The position numbers were made by a program, and so were the translations under genes. A stretch of 64,000 nucleotides of DNA from Mytilus trossulus (lineage: Eukaryota > Mollusca > Bivalvia > Mytilida > Mytilidae): assembly GCF_036588685.1 (NCBI RefSeq), contig NC_086382.1:3633001-3697000 (forward strand), in the 5' to 3' direction. Below the pieces are notes generated by a model, which made no database searches, was not told the DNA's origin, and saw only the letters and a program-made list of their open reading frames with translations. The first letter of the stretch is position 1, and each line of letters opens with the position of its first letter. Shown piece after piece: positions 48,150 to 59,796 of the stretch.

Positions 48150-50970
48150 ACAATCAGCAATAATTTAATTCATTTAAATACAAATTTTTGTACGCGTAAA
48201 TTAAGGGTGCCAGCATGTCCTCTTTTTACTCAAAATACTGATACGTAACAATATTTCAGTAGTTTTGATGCCTCCAGTTGACTAGTACAACACAATTATT
48301 TGACCGCATCCACCAAAACTGACCATATGTGCACTTTAATTTGTAAATCTATATACCCGCATAGTTAATCAGCCATATTTTTTATGCCAGAATCAATGTA
48401 TAATACAATCATGACAATGGACAGCAAAATTGCAATATAATAACAACAAATTTTTGTTCACATAAATTTAGGATACCAGCATGTCCTCATTTTATTCAAA
48501 ATATTGATACGTAACAAAATTTCAGTAGTTTTGATACCTCCAGTTGACTTGTACAATTAAATTATTTGACCGCATCCACCAAAACTGACCATATATGCAC
48601 TTTAATTTGTAAATCTATATACCCGGACAGTAAATCAGCCATATTTTTATGTCAGGATTCAATGTATAATACAATCATGACAATGGACAGCAATATTGCA
48701 ATATAATAACAACAAATTTTTGTTCGCATAAATTTAGAATTATAGCATGTCCTCATTTTATTCAAAATATTGATACGTAACAAAATTTCAGTAGTTTTGA
48801 TACCTCCAGCTAACTTGTACAACAAAATTATTTGACCACATCCACCAAAACTGACCATATGTTCACTTTAATTTGTAAATCTATATACCCGCATAGTAAA
48901 TCAGCCATATTTTTATGTCAGGATTCAATGTATAATACAATCATGACAATGGACAGCAATATTGCAATATAATAACAAAAAAATTTTGTTCGCATAAATT
49001 TAGGATATCAGCATGTCCTCATTTTATTCAAAATATTGATACGTAACAAAATTTCAGTAGTTTTGATACCTCCAGCTGACTTGTACAACAAAATTATTTG
49101 ACCGCATCCACCAAAACTGACCATATGTGCACTTTAAATTGAAAATCTATATACCCGCATAGTAAATCAGCCATATTTTTTATATCAGGATTTAATGTAT
49201 AGCACAATCATGACAATGGACAGCAATATTGCAATATAATAACAAAAAATTTGGGTTCGCATAAATTTAGGATACCAGCATGTCCTCATTTTATTCAAAA
49301 TATTGATACGTAACAAAATTTCAGTAGTTTTGATACCTCCAGCTGACTTGTACAACAAAATTATTTGACCGCATCCACCAAAACTGACCATATGTTCACT
49401 TTAATTTGTAAATCTATATACCCGCATAGTAAATCAGTCATTTTTTTATGTCAGGATTTAATGTATAATACAATCATGACAATGGACAGCAATATTGCAA
49501 TATAATAACAAAAAATTTGGGTTCGCATAAATTTAGGATACCAGCATGTCCTCATTTTATTCAAAATATTGATACGTAACAAAATTTCAGTAGTTTTGAT
49601 ACCTCCAGCTGACTTGTACAACAAAATTATTTGACCGCATCCACCATAACTGACCATATTTGCACTTTAATTTGAAAATCTATATACCCGGACAGTAAAT
49701 CAGTCATTTTTTTATGTCAGGATTTAATGTATAATACAATCATGACAATGGACAGCAATAACAACAAATTTTTGTTCACATAAATTTAGGATACCAGCAT
49801 ATCTCATTTTATTCAAAATATTGATACGTAACAAAATTTCAGTAGTTTTGATACCTCCAGTTGACTTGTACAATAAAATTATTTGACCGCATCCACCAAA
49901 ACTGACCATATATGCACTTTAATTTGTAAATCTATATACCCACATAGTAAATCAGCCATATTTTTATGTCAGGATTCAATGTATAATACAATCATGACAA
50001 TGGACAGCAATATTGCAATATAATAACAACAAATTTTTGTTCCCATCAATTTAGAATTATAGCATGTCCTCATTTTATTCAAAATATTGATACGTAACAA
50101 AATTTCAGTAGTTTTGATACCTCCAGCTAACTTGTACAACAAAATTATTTGACCGCATCCACCAAAACTGACCATATGTTCACTTTAATTTGTAAATCTA
50201 TATACCCGCATAGTAAATCAGCCATATTTTTATGTCAGGATTCAATGTATAATACAATCATGATAATGGACAGCAATATTGCAATATAATAACAAAAAAT
50301 TTTTGTTCGCATAAATTTAGGATATCAGCATGTCCTCATTTTATTCAAAATATTGATACGTAACAAAATTTCAGTAGTTTTGATACCTCCAGCTGACTTG
50401 TACAACAAAATTATTTGACCGCATCCACCAAAACTGACCATATGTGCACTTTAAATTGAAAATCTATATACCCGCATAGTAAATCAGCCATATTTTTTAT
50501 ATCAGGATTTAATGTATAACACAATCATGACAATGGACAGCAATATTGCAATATATAATAACAAAAAAATTGGGTATGCATAAATTAAGGATACCAGCAT
50601 GTCCTCATTTTATTCAAAATATTGATACGTAACAAAATTTCAGTAGTTTTGATACCTCCAGCTGACTTGTACAACAAAATTATTTGACCGCATCGACCAA
50701 AACTGACCATATTTGCACTTTAATTTGAAAATCTATATACCCGGACAGTAAATCAGTCATTTTTTTTATGTCAGGATTTAATGTATAATACAATCATGAC
50801 AATGGACAGCAATAACAACAAATTTTTGTTCACATAAATTTAGGATACCAGCATATCCTCATTTTATTCAAAATATTGATACGTAACCAAATTTCAGTAG
50901 TTTTGATACCTCCAGCTGATTTGTACAACAAAATTATTTGACCGCATCCACCAAAACTGACCATATGTGC
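48150..50970. repeat. 266-bp satellite array, about 10.6 units
   Basis: The anchor TTGACCGCATCCACC (or close variants) recurs at about 48300, 48565, 48833, 49100, 49366, 49632, 49887, 50152, 50418, 50685 and 50940. Spacing is 265-267 bp, with two shorter units of about 255 bp. Units are roughly 90-97% alike. The array sits wholly inside the TA-flanked element. Repeated 61-68-codon minus-strand frames are a by-product and not genes. Confidence 0.93.
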
Positions 50971-51756
50971 ACCACGATTTCCCGAGAACTACGAGAACAA
51001 CATAATATCCCGAAAACAAGATTATATATCCCGAGAACAAAATTATTGATTGTGTTTTAGGTGTTTTTATTGTGTTGTTACTACTTTTTACAATAATAAA
51101 GAATACTAATAAGAGATAATACTCGTTTTTATTCAATAAAAATGCAATTTCAGGTCAAAAATTCGATTTCTATGTCTTGTATACAAAATCCTTGTTGAAC
51201 ACAATATGGCGGACATTCGGTAGACAACTTAAGAAAATCAAAGTATCAGAAGATCTTAGAAGAACTGACAGAAAAGAAAAGTATCAAATGTACTGAAAGA
51301 ATATATTTTATTAAAAAAAAATGTTAAACATTCATATAAAAACTGATTGTTGTTAATTAATTATATGTATCTATTGTTAATAAATTTTATTTATATCGTT
51401 ATTGTTATTGTTAATAAAATGAAATAAATTATGATTCGTCAAAGTTTTTACTAAAATATCATGTTTTCAAAATCTTAGTAATTGTATTGTTTTCTTATGA
51501 TATAATTAAATGCTGTAATTACTGTACAATTTTCTCCAAATATCTCCTTTTAAGCTAAAGCTTGGTGTTGTTTCTTTTTCTGAAGATTGCGTGTACTTTT
51601 ATTAACTATGAACGCCATAAACCTTAATCATTGTATGCTGTTACACTTATTTAAGCAAAAAAACACATATAACACCATAAAAAATCTTGTTCTCGGGATA
51701 TATAATCTTGTTTTCGGGATATTATGTTGTTCTCGTAGTTCTCGGGAAATCGTGGT
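50971..51756. mobile_element. 786-bp element with perfect 70-bp terminal inverted repeats
   Basis: The left arm (50971-51040, starting ACCACGATTTCCCGAGAACT) equals the reverse complement of 51687-51756 over 70 bp without mismatch; weaker pairing continues inward. TCCCGAGAAC and related motifs recur within each arm. It sits exactly at the right edge of the satellite. The middle is AT-rich with no gene. No target duplication found. Confidence 0.85.
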
Positions 51757-51763
51757 ACCGCAC

Positions 51764-51972
51764 AGGTCTGGTCAAAAGCAGACCTGTCCTCAGGTCTGGT
51801 CAGGAGCAGACCTGTCCACAGGTCTGGTCTGAGGCAGACCTGTCCTCAGGACTGGTAAAAAGCAGACTTGTCCACAGGTCTGGTCTGGGGCAGACCTGTC
51901 CTCAGGACTGATCAAAAGCAGACTTGTCCACAGGTCTGGTCTGGAGCAGACTTATCGATAGGTCTGCAGCAG
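51764..51972. repeat. 28-bp tandem array, seven units
   Basis: Units of the form AGGTCTGGTC...GCAGACCTGTCC; the last bases alternate between CTC and CAC in several units, suggesting a 56-bp higher-order unit. Each unit holds an inverted AGGTCTG/CAGACCT pair. Located next to the AAGTTAACTT cluster at the right end of the TA-flanked element. Units are contiguous with no spacers. Confidence 0.9.
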
Positions 51973-52391
51973 TCCTAAAAAAGCAGACCGTAGGTCTGGT
52001 CCACCAACGACGAAGTTAACTTGCTTGACTGCTTAAAAATTCTCAAGTTAACTTAGAAAGCAGTCAACAAGTTAACTCTAAGTTAACTTTTGTCAAGGTT
52101 AGGACCGCACCCATCTGTAAGACAACAAAGTTGATCATGACGTGGGCAAAACATTAAAAATTTTCTATAATGCTCTCGACAACTCTGTTCAATTTCACAT
52201 ATCTCGGCCGGAAGTTTCTTGTAATCGTCCATTGAAATAAGCCCATGCTGTCTGGAAGCCTTTGATACGATATGGTAATTTTTACATGTCGAGCACAGAC
52301 CTTCGTCACATTCAGGACACCAGTAGTTGGCAACGTTTGAAACCTGTTGAGCATCACAAATTCCACAGAGTATCACATTTGAGACAGCCAT

Positions 52392-54180
52392 CTAAAAAAT
52401 AAGTGATTATGTTAAACAAATATCGAAATATATAATCATTATAATGGTGGTAATGACTCTTTATGTCTAATTCATTGTGTTAAAAATAAGTGAAAGTTTT
52501 AAAACGGTGGTTTTCAAAGTAATTTAGAAGGTATTCCCGGAAAAAACCTTGTAGGTCCCCCAAATCAAACATATTGGTGGTCCTGATGTCCAACATATTG
52601 TTTATGGTGCTTTGAACTATTTAGGCCGTCTGATATTAAGTTTAGTTTCGAATGTTGACTGAAATTTGATATGAAACTGTTCAATTTTTTTTAATGTGCC
52701 TAATCCTATTTACATTTTTAAGAAAACTGCTAGCAAACATCTTCCGCAAAGAAAGGGCCATCAAATCGTCGCAAAAGTCTTTTTTTTTGTAGTCGTTGTG
52801 ATCATAGAGACCACCAGCTAACACAGATTGCAAGAATTCAGAAGGTGGATCAATTTTCCATGACATTGCGATTCGTTTTAAGAAAAATATATATTCGCAT
52901 AGTCGCATATCTTAATCAATAAATTGATATGAGATTCTATAAATTCTACAACTTCCAAAAAAAATCTAGTCAAATTTCACAAACAACCAACGCTTATTTC
53001 TATTATATATTTAATATTCACACGAAACACGAAGATCAAGCGTCTGCAAATGTCACATTGCATTGTGAAAAATGTCCACAGATCATTTTGATATCAGTCC
53101 ACAAAGTAAAATATCAAACAATTAGTTGAATCTTCAATATCGATTTTAACACAAAATACACCAAACAAAAATGCGTGATCTTAATGGACATACATGACAA
53201 ACACTTCTGATTTAATTAACAAACTAACATTAATTTTATTGATGTTTTTTGGGTTGGGAAGTCACACCAGCTATTATGTGTGTGCAGACCAAACATAAGA
53301 AGGAAATGATCATAATTGAACAAGCTAAGCGTAACTGGTTTCCGGATTATTTATTTTTTTAAATTATTTTCTATAGAACTACAATTCAATGCAATGACTG
53401 CACTCCGTGTTACAAATGCATTTAATTGTCCAAGGGTGAACATTATCGATTATTTATTGATATCACTAAAGAGTCCTGAACGATTGAATAATAAAATTGA
53501 AAATGGAAATGGGTCCAATAAGTATCTAATTATGTACATTTTATACTCATTTCTTCCCCTTTTTTTAAAAAAACTTCTTGTTAACCGATGTCAAATATGT
53601 TATACAAAAAGAAGGGGTGACACAAGATATATCACATTTGGTTGCAAATTTATAGACGGCTTACTTTTTTTTGATGTGATTTTAAAGTTTGAATTAAAAT
53701 CAGTGTAATGGTTTGAAAGGGGAAAGTTCAACAATATAACTGGGTTTTACTCTTTACTCCATAGTATTATGATAATGTTGTCAATGTATACACAAGGTGC
53801 AGTGTAGTAAAAACATGAAACATAGCAAACAAATTTACTACTCTACATTAGAAAAATCAATGCAATACTAATAAATACATACAGTTCAGAATATATGTGC
53901 TAGAAAAGTTTTAAAACGTACATAAATATATAAATCACATTTACGATTGGACAAACAAACAGGAAGTAAAAATTCCGAAGTTCAATTTTTAAACGATATA
54001 GATAGAAATTGTCAAATGTCGGGTAAAATCTCATGTCACGTGTGATTTCAATTCGTCTGCAATATTCCTATGATTTCTATACTTAATAATGAAGAAAAGA
54101 GAGGGAACGAGTGATTAAGTATTCTTTGAAGTTCCCAAAATTTTTACAGAAATTAAACACCAACTTCTAATTAAATCTCA
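52392..54180. repeat. 5' flank of A3 (duplicated segment, copy 3)
   Basis: 53000-54180 parallels 25120-26451 and 39430-40730, including 'gcgtctgcaaatgtcacatt' shared with 25157-25183. It ends 'aaattaaacaccaac' at 54165-54180, the uninterrupted counterpart of the 26452 insertion point. No gene. Confidence 0.75.
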
Positions 54181-54349
54181 GTTTTAATTTTTTGTGTTTT
54201 GGACTGTTTTTCTTCAACTATTAAGCAATAGGTCAACTATATTTGTTGTATGTAAGGATTATAAGCTGTACATGTCTATCTGGCAAAGTCCATTTGACCT
54301 TGAACTCATCTTCATGGCTCATTAGTCAATGTTTAGTTTTCTTGATTAA
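54181..54349. repeat. ~145-bp repeat unit, left part, split by an insertion
   Basis: Matches 27361-27534, then is interrupted at 54350 and continues at 58282-58440. The uninterrupted copy at 27361-27690 shows the original continuity. Confidence 0.85.
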
Positions 54350-55360
54350 TAGGCGAGCGCCGATTTGAGAAAAAGCCTCTCGTTAAGGTTTTTAATGCAC
54401 CTATCGAACACACAGCTAATTTTGGTATCAATCGAAAGAAAAACTTCTAGAGCATACGATTTGGGTGTTCGTCAAAGTTCCCTATGGTCACGTTTCTTGT
54501 AAATATTTGGATTATACGGTGACATTTAATATTGCATATATCGGCATTGTTGAAAATATATTATTCGTTTTTATCTTAGATAGCTTTGAATACATTCTAA
54601 AAAGACATGGAATAAAAAAAAAGAAGATTTTATGAAAAATTAGTTGATTCTGAGGCATCTGTAAGACCAACCCTAAAATGTAAAAAAAAAAAAAACATAT
54701 TTTTTTAGATTGTCAGTGTCAATGACTTATTAAAACTCTTATATGTTGTTTTTTTTATAAATTCCATATACCCTGAAAAGATTGCGACACACATCGAAGC
54801 TCAGTGATGGATAATAAATGTTTGACGACTTTTCTAAAATCTGCATTATTAAACGGTATTCCGGATCTGTATCGTGTTTATCCCAGACGCTAAAAATTTA
54901 TATAAATCTTGTATCAAATATGCATAGGTAACACTTGAGTTTCCAAAACACAAGTCGTGTTTTAACATATTACTCGATAAATATTCGTACATGTGTTACC
55001 AAAAGACCACTTTAACCATTATTAACGATATTGGCATGTGATATGTAAGCAGCAGACTGCATTTTGTAGAATAATATATTCTTGAATATTATCATAATTA
55101 CTCATCATTGATGATTGTCCAAGTCCTGTGAAATGTGCGCAACTTCCAATGGAGCGCGGTCGCATGTCCATAAATTAGCAACGCTGTATAATATGTCAAA
55201 ATATCACACACGAGACTCTCAGTATGCCAACTAATAGAGGTTTCACAACCTTAACGAATGCTGTGAGCTGAAGGCAAAGACACGATGATGTGTTAAGGTT
55301 GTTTTTGAGTGAGGTTGATACATTAGGGCCATTGTTGGTTTAACAAAGAAGAAAGCTTCA

Positions 55361-57360
55361 TTGATAAGATGGAATCTTACAAGGCATGTGCTTAGTCAGA
55401 TAACATCGGCAATGAGAGCACGTGCCTGTCTTGTCCAGCTTGGTGACCAATGTCACGATGAAGCAAAACCAGCTGCATTGAAAAGAGATAGAAAATATGT
55501 AGACGATCTAACTGTTTATATAACAGAAAATATGGCAAATCCATTTCACGTTGATAACCACCCCCGTCAGCATATGAACATTTCAAACGGTCTCCATGCA
55601 AATCAAGACATTGAAGATTCATGTTAAAATCAGTTGATACTTGAAAAAACAAAAATGAAGATATTTGTTGAGTCATCACTATTAACAGACAAAGATCAGG
55701 ACTGAAGACATTTGAAGATATGGCCCCCAAAGTACAACTTAAATGCAAATCTGGGCAAGTTGTAAAAGGTTATTTGAATCCCGAGCTTGTGTTTACCCGT
55801 GCACTATCTCTAACTAAATGTAGAGATGACGTATCTGTGGAAACTGTTTCGTCCTATCTAATTTGTCCCATTTCCACTGCATTATTTTATGACGATGGAA
55901 TTATGAGAAAGACAAATATCTCTGATCTTCCCATGAATTTGAAAATTTAGAAGGATCAGTCCCTAACATTCCTCCAATCGACCGCAGTGCTACCGTCCCA
56001 ATAAGAAATGGCATGAGTTCAGCCATTTGATGTTAAAAGGATGTTCACATTTGGAGACTTGGCCAAATGTTACATTATTAAGGCACTCATTTTTAGCCAT
56101 GGCGTTGTCAGTTTATTTTCGATTTATGAGTTTGACTGTCCCTTTGGTATCTTACGTCCATCTTTGACAATCATGCTTCCGATTCACAGACAAGGTTGTT
56201 GGAGTCTTCGATCGCTATGACACTGAACATTCCATAAAATCAGCAGAGCGACATAGACTATCGGCAACAACAACTACGAAAAAGTTTCATATCGCTGAAG
56301 GCTGGAGAAAATGTCTATCAAGCAACAAAAACAAGCAAGCTCTGATAACTTTCCTTGAAGATTATCTGAGCAGCAATTTGTCTGATATGTTCCAGGAGGA
56401 AAATAAATGTTTAGTTCCAATCCAGAAATAGAGCGAAAACTCTCAATGAGAGCATGCAATCGATCTTCAGATCTATCCTGTTCGTACGAAGAAGCAGACA
56501 CAAGAATCTTGCTTTATGTTATACACTCTGATAAAATCTTTTAGCAGTTGAATATAAGGCGACGAATCATAGTCAAGTGTTCCGATACAGATGTTCTTGT
56601 GCTCTGTGTTCATTATTTCAAAATTCTTGTGTCGACTGACGGAGTCAACAAATATCTTAGGGACTGTAGAAGGTACATACCAATCCATGAGTTAAGTAAA
56701 TCTTTTTCACCTTTACTAGCTAACATTCTCCTTGTAGTTAATGCTTGAACTGGTTGTGATACCACTTCTGCTATAATTGGGTTTGGCAAAAAGACTGTTT
56801 TCAAGTGGATAAGAAAATCTCCGAGTAAGTTTACAAATCTCCAAAAACTTTGACAAGATTGCTTTTTCAACATCGTTGTCAGCAGCCAGAGAGCTAATTT
56901 CAAGCTTGTATGACCCAAAAGACAAATTCGCTTCATCACATGTTGACTTAAACAAGTTACGTGTTAAACTTGTAACATGCAAAGACTCAAGTGAACCTGC
57001 ATTCAAAGAACATATTTTGAGGTTATTTCAACAAACGAAAATTTGGATGTCCTCACATCTCGATCATCTAAATCCTTTGTCTCCTTATGAATACGGATGG
57101 AAAAATAGTTCATATGGCCCAGATCCAGTCAACTTTTTAGGCATGATGACGTCCGATTTCCTGCAAGTTTTAATATGATCTTGCAAGAGGGAATAAAAAT
57201 GTAACAAGAAATGTATTTGCCGTGAGCAGCAAATGTTTTGAACTGAGCTTTGTCCATGTAAGGGCAGTGATACTTGCCAAAATATTTATTCTAAAGAGGA
57301 CATCAACCTCTAAAGAAGATCAAATAAATAACGATGATGAAGATGAAAAACGATACCATT
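55361..57360 (+). pseudogene. Decayed gene of a large uncharacterised protein family (TGCDTTS motif)
   Basis: No single frame survives, but homologous pieces lie in order: ENMANPFHV and a following NISNG segment (55530-55600), SSLLTDKD (about 55670-55695), a stretch ending GIMRKTNISDLP (55735-55940), FDRYD..HSIKSAERHR (56205-56260), HIAEGWRKC and FLEDYLSSNLSD (56290-56385), SDTDVLVLCVHYF (56582-56620), TGCDTTSA then GFGKK (56750-56795), and TELCPCKGSDTC (57240-57280). I recognise this order from very large uncharacterised proteins abundant in cnidarians, fish and molluscs; no accepted name is known to me. The EADT...DTDV...GCDTT spacing recalls XPG/PIN-type nucleases (inference). Many stops and frameshifts plus a repeat insertion make it non-functional. 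Confidence 0.62.
56095..56175 (+). repeat. Dispersed repeat fragment nested in the TAA-flanked element
   Basis: Contains GCCATGGCGTTGTCAGTTTA and 'tttatgagtttgact', shared with 62465-62545 and, in reverse, with 6390-6450. It splits the decayed gene. Confidence 0.75.
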
Positions 57361-58270
57361 GACTGATAGCGAAAGAGCATTTGAGCAAAGGGGCAACATA
57401 ACGTTTAAGTTGCCTCACTGTTATTCAATGTAAATATGTATATCATTATTAATTTTGTGTTTTGTAATAACTCTACCAAATGGTTGTGTACTTAAGTTCC
57501 GTATGCGATGATAGTCACTGTGGTAGTTAAGAAAAAAAACACCAAAAGAAACAACACCTTGCTAGTGATCTAAATAAAACAAAAAACAGCAAAAAAACAA
57601 CATCTTGCTAGTGATCTTCGACCTTGACGTGGTTGGCAAGCTTAAGACAATTAAATCACATTGTATTTATAACTGTCGAACTAACAGGAGACCAAAATAA
57701 CATATATTTTTAACTGTGCTATAAACATGGTAAATATGCGCTTTAAAGCAGTTTTACGATATGTTATAATATAGTTTTATCAATGTTTTGTCGGTATAAA
57801 AAACAAGCTAGGCGAGACATTGGAACTTAAAAAACTAGTTATATATGTTACTAATATAAAACCAATATAATTTGTGTGTGTTTAAATACAAAATTAAATA
57901 TTACCGAGCGTTTTGCGTAAATATCCGTAAAAAATTTGATTTTCACAAAAATACCAGATTTTTTTCATTTTAAACACTTTTTAAAAAAAAAATATTTCAG
58001 AAACAAAAATAAAATGGACTATAGTTTGTCAAATGATATATTTGATATTATATTGCAGATGAATTTGTTCTTAAACTGCACTTTTCGAACAATGCAGTCA
58101 AATTATGACTTATAATTTTTTTCCCTTTTTTGTCGTTTTTTGAAAAATGTGACCATTTCCCAATTTGACGACCAGGCAATTCTGAATGTACGATAAAAGA
58201 CCTTTCAAATGATATATCATATAGCCGTGTGTTAGGTAGGTGCATTAAAAACCTCCGAATCCTTGTTTTG
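57361..58270. other. 3' part of the TAA-flanked element, no gene
   Basis: AT-rich, with a duplicated 'aacaacaccttgctagtgatct' piece (about 57550 and 57598). Nothing coding is seen. Confidence 0.5.
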
Positions 58271-58281
58271 GCGCTCGCCTA

Positions 58282-59796
58282 TAAGTCTGTTTCTGAGAAA
58301 CTATAAGCTATAGGTCAACTACATTTAGAGTGCTGAATGATTATAAGGTGTACATCTATTTCTTGTCTGGTTTTTGTGAACTTGACCTTACTTTATTGGA
58401 TTATTTTAAGTTAAACTTTATGTGATAGTTGTAGTTAAGCTTTATATTAAGGACTATCAACATAATATCAATGCTTAAAAAAGAAGGCGAGACATTTCAG
58501 CGTGTGCACTCTTGTTACTTATGGTGTACTGTTACATTACTGTCCCAGGTCAGGGGATTGAGTCGGTGAACATAAATGTGACAGCTTGTGCCTCTTTAGT
58601 GTAGGTAAACATTAACAATGAAAGGGTGAAATGTTTGACTTATTACATATTTTTTAGTTTTAAACCATCCATGATAAATGCTATACGGGTAAATTGAGGC
58701 CCTTCGAATTTTTAAGTTCCTTTATTTAGACAAATAAAATTGAGAATGGAAATGGGGAATGTGTCAAAGAGACTACAACCCGACCAAATAAAAAAACAAC
58801 AGCAGAAGGTCACCAACAGGTCTTCAATGTAGCAAGAAATTGCCGCACCCGGAGGCGTTCCTCAGCTGGCCCCTAAACAAATATATACTAGTCCAGTGAT
58901 AATGAACGCCATACTTATTTCCAAATTGTACACAAGAAACTAAAATTAAAATAATACAAGACTATTAAAGGCCAGAGGCTCCTGACTTGGGACAGGCGCA
59001 AAAATTCGGCGGGGTTAAACATGTGTGTGGGATCTCAACCCTCCCTCTATACCTCTAACCAATGTAGAAAAGTGAACGCATAACAATACGCATATTTACA
59101 TTCAGTTCAAGAGAAGTCCGAGTCTGATGTCAGAAGATCTAACCAAAGAAAATAAACAAAATGACAATAATACATATATAACAACAGACTACTAGCAGTT
59201 AACTGACATGCCAGCTCCAGACTTCAATTAAACTGACTGAAAGATTATGATTTCATAATATGAACATCAGGCACAATCCTTCCCGTTAGGGGTTTAGTAT
59301 CATACCATCATAAAATATATGAGAAGAACATAATCTGTATCATGCCAACAACTGTTTTTAGAATAAATGTGTTTAGAAAAGTTTGTTTAACACCGAAAAC
59401 ATTATGTAGACCAGAAATGTTTTATTGCTTTTAAACTGCTATAATCAGCTTTGAACATATATATTGTATAACCATGTTAAACACAGAAACAAATACCTAA
59501 ATTTCAACAAAAAAATATATATTAAATATTCCCGCTTTTTAATATGTTTATACTTCAGTTTTTTTATTGTTAAGAAAACCTTAAGTATTTTAATAGATCA
59601 GTATTATCCACTTTAGCCAGGAGTATTGTTCTGGATGTTATTTTCTTGGATGCACAATTGACCGTTCCACACGTTAATCTGATATATCAATTAATAATAT
59701 AGGGATTTACTTTTAATGTTCTCGTAAACCACATACACATTTTTTTTTTCATGAAGCTGAAAACTGTCACTTTCTAAAGATAAACTTGGATATTCA
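58282..59796. other. 3' flank of B2 with a dispersed repeat
   Basis: 58285-58440 completes the split ~145-bp repeat; 58540-58710 parallels 27780-27960. 58735-59160 is a dispersed mussel repeat whose left part (58745-58960) is an inverted counterpart of 62160-62400 and whose right part matches 35590-35730. 59390-59790 again parallels the B1 flank. No gene. Confidence 0.65.

Larger units (their letters stand above)
47433..52117. mobile_element. 4685-bp TA-flanked element carrying a satellite array
   Basis: Terminal inverted repeats CAGATGGGTGC(N3)CCTAACCT at both ends, flanked by TA (47431-47432 and 52118-52119). The intact relatives A1 and A2 lack it, so its limits are firm. Inside the ends lie clusters of the palindrome AAGTTAACTT: about ten GTTAAC sites in 47455-47800 and four in 52010-52090. 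The interior holds a 266-bp satellite, a second inverted-repeat element and a 28-bp tandem array. No transposase gene is visible. TA target and CAG ends suggest the Tc1/mariner group, but size and subterminal repeats are unusual for it. Confidence 0.85.
45561..52391 (-). pseudogene. TRIM-like pseudogene A3, split by mobile DNA
   Basis: Subfamily A copy. The N-terminal part with B-box 1 is at 52120-52391 (LCGICDAQQVSNVANYWCPEC, ATG at 52391 preceded by TTTTTTAG). The gene then breaks inside B-box 2 by a 4685-bp element and resumes at 47432 with the coiled coil and propeller down to 45561. Further lesions: a frameshift near 47070, a 12-bp deletion near 47005, an insertion of about 430 bp at about 46055-46480 and an in-frame stop near 46005 (TATCTATACG region). 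The final blades (45561-45929) remain readable. Not expected to make a functional protein. Confidence 0.88.
54350..58281 (+). mobile_element. 3932-bp DNA transposon with TAA target duplication, carrying a decayed large gene
   Basis: The ends are inverted repeats TAGGCGAGCGCC at each terminus, followed about 25 bp inward by a second matched block, GGTTTTTAATGCACCTA, and then ACACAC. TAA (54347-54349 and 58282-58284) is duplicated; the single TAA of the empty site is at 27532-27534. A 3-bp TWA duplication is the PIF/Harbinger rule, but the decayed gene inside is not a recognisable Harbinger transposase. A dispersed repeat (about 56095-56175) later inserted within it. Confidence 0.85.

Noticed and set aside
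48652-50175. Five near-identical 61-68-codon minus-strand frames
   Set aside because: They recur once per 266-bp satellite unit and reflect the repeat. A 266-bp period is not a multiple of three and no family is recognised.
51764-51960. Regular 28-bp repeats resembling a CRISPR array
   Set aside because: Units are contiguous with no unique spacers, and the setting is a eukaryotic transposon end.
54350-58281. Straight assignment to PIF/Harbinger from the TAA duplication
   Set aside because: The internal gene relic does not show Harbinger transposase motifs, so the class is left open.
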